From the NCBI RefSeq assembly GCF_030056815.1, contig NZ_JASHKR010000013.1:46618-110617 (forward strand): 64,000 nt of DNA. Reading direction: 5' to 3'. A program made the translations under genes and the position numbers. Below the pieces are notes generated by a model, which ran no database searches, was not told where the DNA came from, and saw only the letters and a program-made list of their open reading frames with translations. Position 1 is the stretch's first letter. Each line of letters starts with the position of its first letter. The DNA comes from Rhodococcus sp. IEGM 1379 (lineage in GTDB: Bacteria; Actinomycetota; Actinomycetes; Mycobacteriales; Mycobacteriaceae). Of the stretch, positions 63,275 to 64,000 are shown piece after piece.

Positions 63275-64000
63275 TCATGGCGAGGCTGTGACGTTCCCGT
63301 GTCCGGTGAGAGTGGGGCTGTCGATCACGATCAACGACACTGAGTTGCTACCCCAATTGGTGATGTAGGCGCGGGTGCCGTCGGGGGTGACTGCCACCCC
63401 GACCGGATATGCGCCGATCCCGAGCGGTGTGGTGGTGACGATGCCCGTGGCGGTCTCGATCACCGACACCGAGTTGCCGTAGTAATCGGTGATGTAGACG
63501 CGGGTGCCGTCCGGGCTGATCGTCACCCCGGACGGAGACGCACCGACCCCGAGGGGTGTAGTGGTGAGAGTGCTGGTGGCCGTGTCGGTCACCGAGATGT
63601 AGCCCTGGCTGGTGATGTAGGCGCGGGTGCCGTCGGGGGTGACTGCTACCCCCGACGGAGAGGATCCGACCGCGATGGTGGCAACGACGTCGTCGTTGGT
63701 GGTGTCGATTACCGATACCGAGCGACTGTTCTGGTTGGTGACGTAGGCGCGGGTGCCGTCGGAGGTGATCGCCATCCCGAACGGCTGCGCGCCGACCGTG
63801 ATGGTGTTGGTGTTGACGGTGTTGGTGGCGGTCTCGATCACCGACACCGAGTTACCGAACTCGTTGGCAACGTAGGCGCGGGCACCGTCGGGCGTGATCG
63901 CGACCCCGACCGGATTCGCGCCGACGGCGATCGTGACGGTGACGGCGTCGTTGGTGGTGTCGATTACCGATACCGAGCGACTGTTCTGGTTGGTGACGTA
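63275..64000 (-). CDS. YVTN beta-propeller repeat protein, 5' end beyond window
   Basis: The frame is open to the window edge; 241 residues of the C-terminus are visible. The repeat is about 42 residues: GV-ITPDGTRAYVTN then a short turn, SVSVIDT and T-I-VG--P. Five full blades and a partial one are seen. Such YVTN-type proteins form cell-surface propellers in actinobacteria and archaea. The last blade ends LTGHGNVTASP. A fragment of another copy lies at 57695. The function is unknown; adhesion or ligand binding is likely. Confidence 0.85.
   Translation of the reverse strand, partial: YVTNQNSRSVSVIDTTNDAVTVTIAVGANPVGVAITPDGARAYVANEFGNSVSVIETATNTVNTNTITVGAQPFGMAITSDGTRAYVTNQNSRSVSVIDTTNDDVVATIAVGSSPSGVAVTPDGTRAYITSQGYISVTDTATSTLTTTPLGVGASPSGVTISPDGTRVYITDYYGNSVSVIETATGIVTTTPLGIGAYPVGVAVTPDGTRAYITNWGSNSVSLIVIDSPTLTGHGNVTASP

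Noticed and set aside
1..64000. tRNA or rRNA genes
   Set aside because: I saw no cloverleaf with conserved GGTTCGA and CCA-end context, and no rRNA signature.

Overview
The window looks like an accessory replicon of a nocardioform actinomycete, most likely Rhodococcus or a close relative, and probably a linear plasmid. The base composition is GC-rich. The protein families fit this group: Lsr2, a DUF2637 protein, a secreted cutinase-like lipase, an actinobacterial acetate-type symporter and CoA-dependent catabolic operons. A Tap/Tpg-like pair (telomere-associated protein plus terminal-protein-like protein) is the main argument for a linear replicon. No telomere lies in the window. The genus and the linearity are inferences from gene content.

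Layout. 1-6.3 kb: the 3' end of a DUF1214-type gene, then a graveyard of broken insertion sequences (IS110, IS3, IS6), including a decayed piece of a second tap gene. 6.3-17.1 kb: plasmid backbone. It holds a small RHH-like protein, a region of repeats and palindromes, a putative rep gene, a long array of phased 9-bp repeats, parA with a small ParB-like partner, a DUF2637 membrane protein, a MazE/MazF-type pair and the tap-tpg pair. 17.1-21.3 kb: IS debris, an esterase divergent from a MarR regulator, and lsr2. 21.3-26.6 kb: a TRIC-type channel, an M20 amidohydrolase, and a SnoaL-DUF485-symporter operon read away from a TetR gene. 26.7-35.5 kb: eight overlapping genes for CoA-ester catabolism. 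They encode acyl-CoA dehydrogenase, a hot-dog/SCP2-like protein, an alpha/beta hydrolase, an acyl-CoA ligase, thiolase, a family III CoA transferase, a CitE-like lyase and a MaoC hydratase. 35.8-39.1 kb: FMN reductase, a lipocalin-like gene and a FUSC exporter. 39.3-47.1 kb: a branched-chain amino-acid-type ABC transporter with an Asp/Glu racemase-family gene, divergent from IclR plus MmgE/PrpD. 47.2-49.9 kb: a membrane protein, a lipoprotein and a Tat-exported phosphoesterase. 49.9-54.4 kb: IS6 elements with truncated host genes (SDR, pdxS, alcohol dehydrogenase) and one intact double-SnoaL gene. 55.3-64 kb: the cutinase-like lipase, relics of tpg and of a beta-propeller gene, TniA/TniB-type transposon debris, an orphan peptide-binding lipoprotein, and the 3' end of a YVTN beta-propeller gene.

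How the parts work together. Rep, ParA with its RHH partner, and Tap/Tpg would give replication, segregation and telomere maintenance, and the MazEF pair would add post-segregational stability. The cargo is mostly catabolic. A near-identical palindrome lies both between the TetR gene and the SnoaL-symporter operon and in front of the acyl-CoA dehydrogenase operon, so the uptake genes and the CoA pathway probably form one TetR regulon. A second unit (ABC transporter, racemase-family enzyme, MmgE/PrpD) appears to be under a divergent IclR regulator with its own paired operators.

The most unusual feature is about 828 bp (10220-11047) of degenerate 9-bp tandem units that run up to parA. I checked the last 74 units one by one: 71 have GC at positions 4-5 and there is no phase slip. 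Short arrays with the same period occur at 9033-9122, 12169-12195 and 54964-54999. I propose it as a centromere or operator array for the ParA/RHH system, of a repeat type I do not recognise. All identifications come from reading the sequence. No database search was run.
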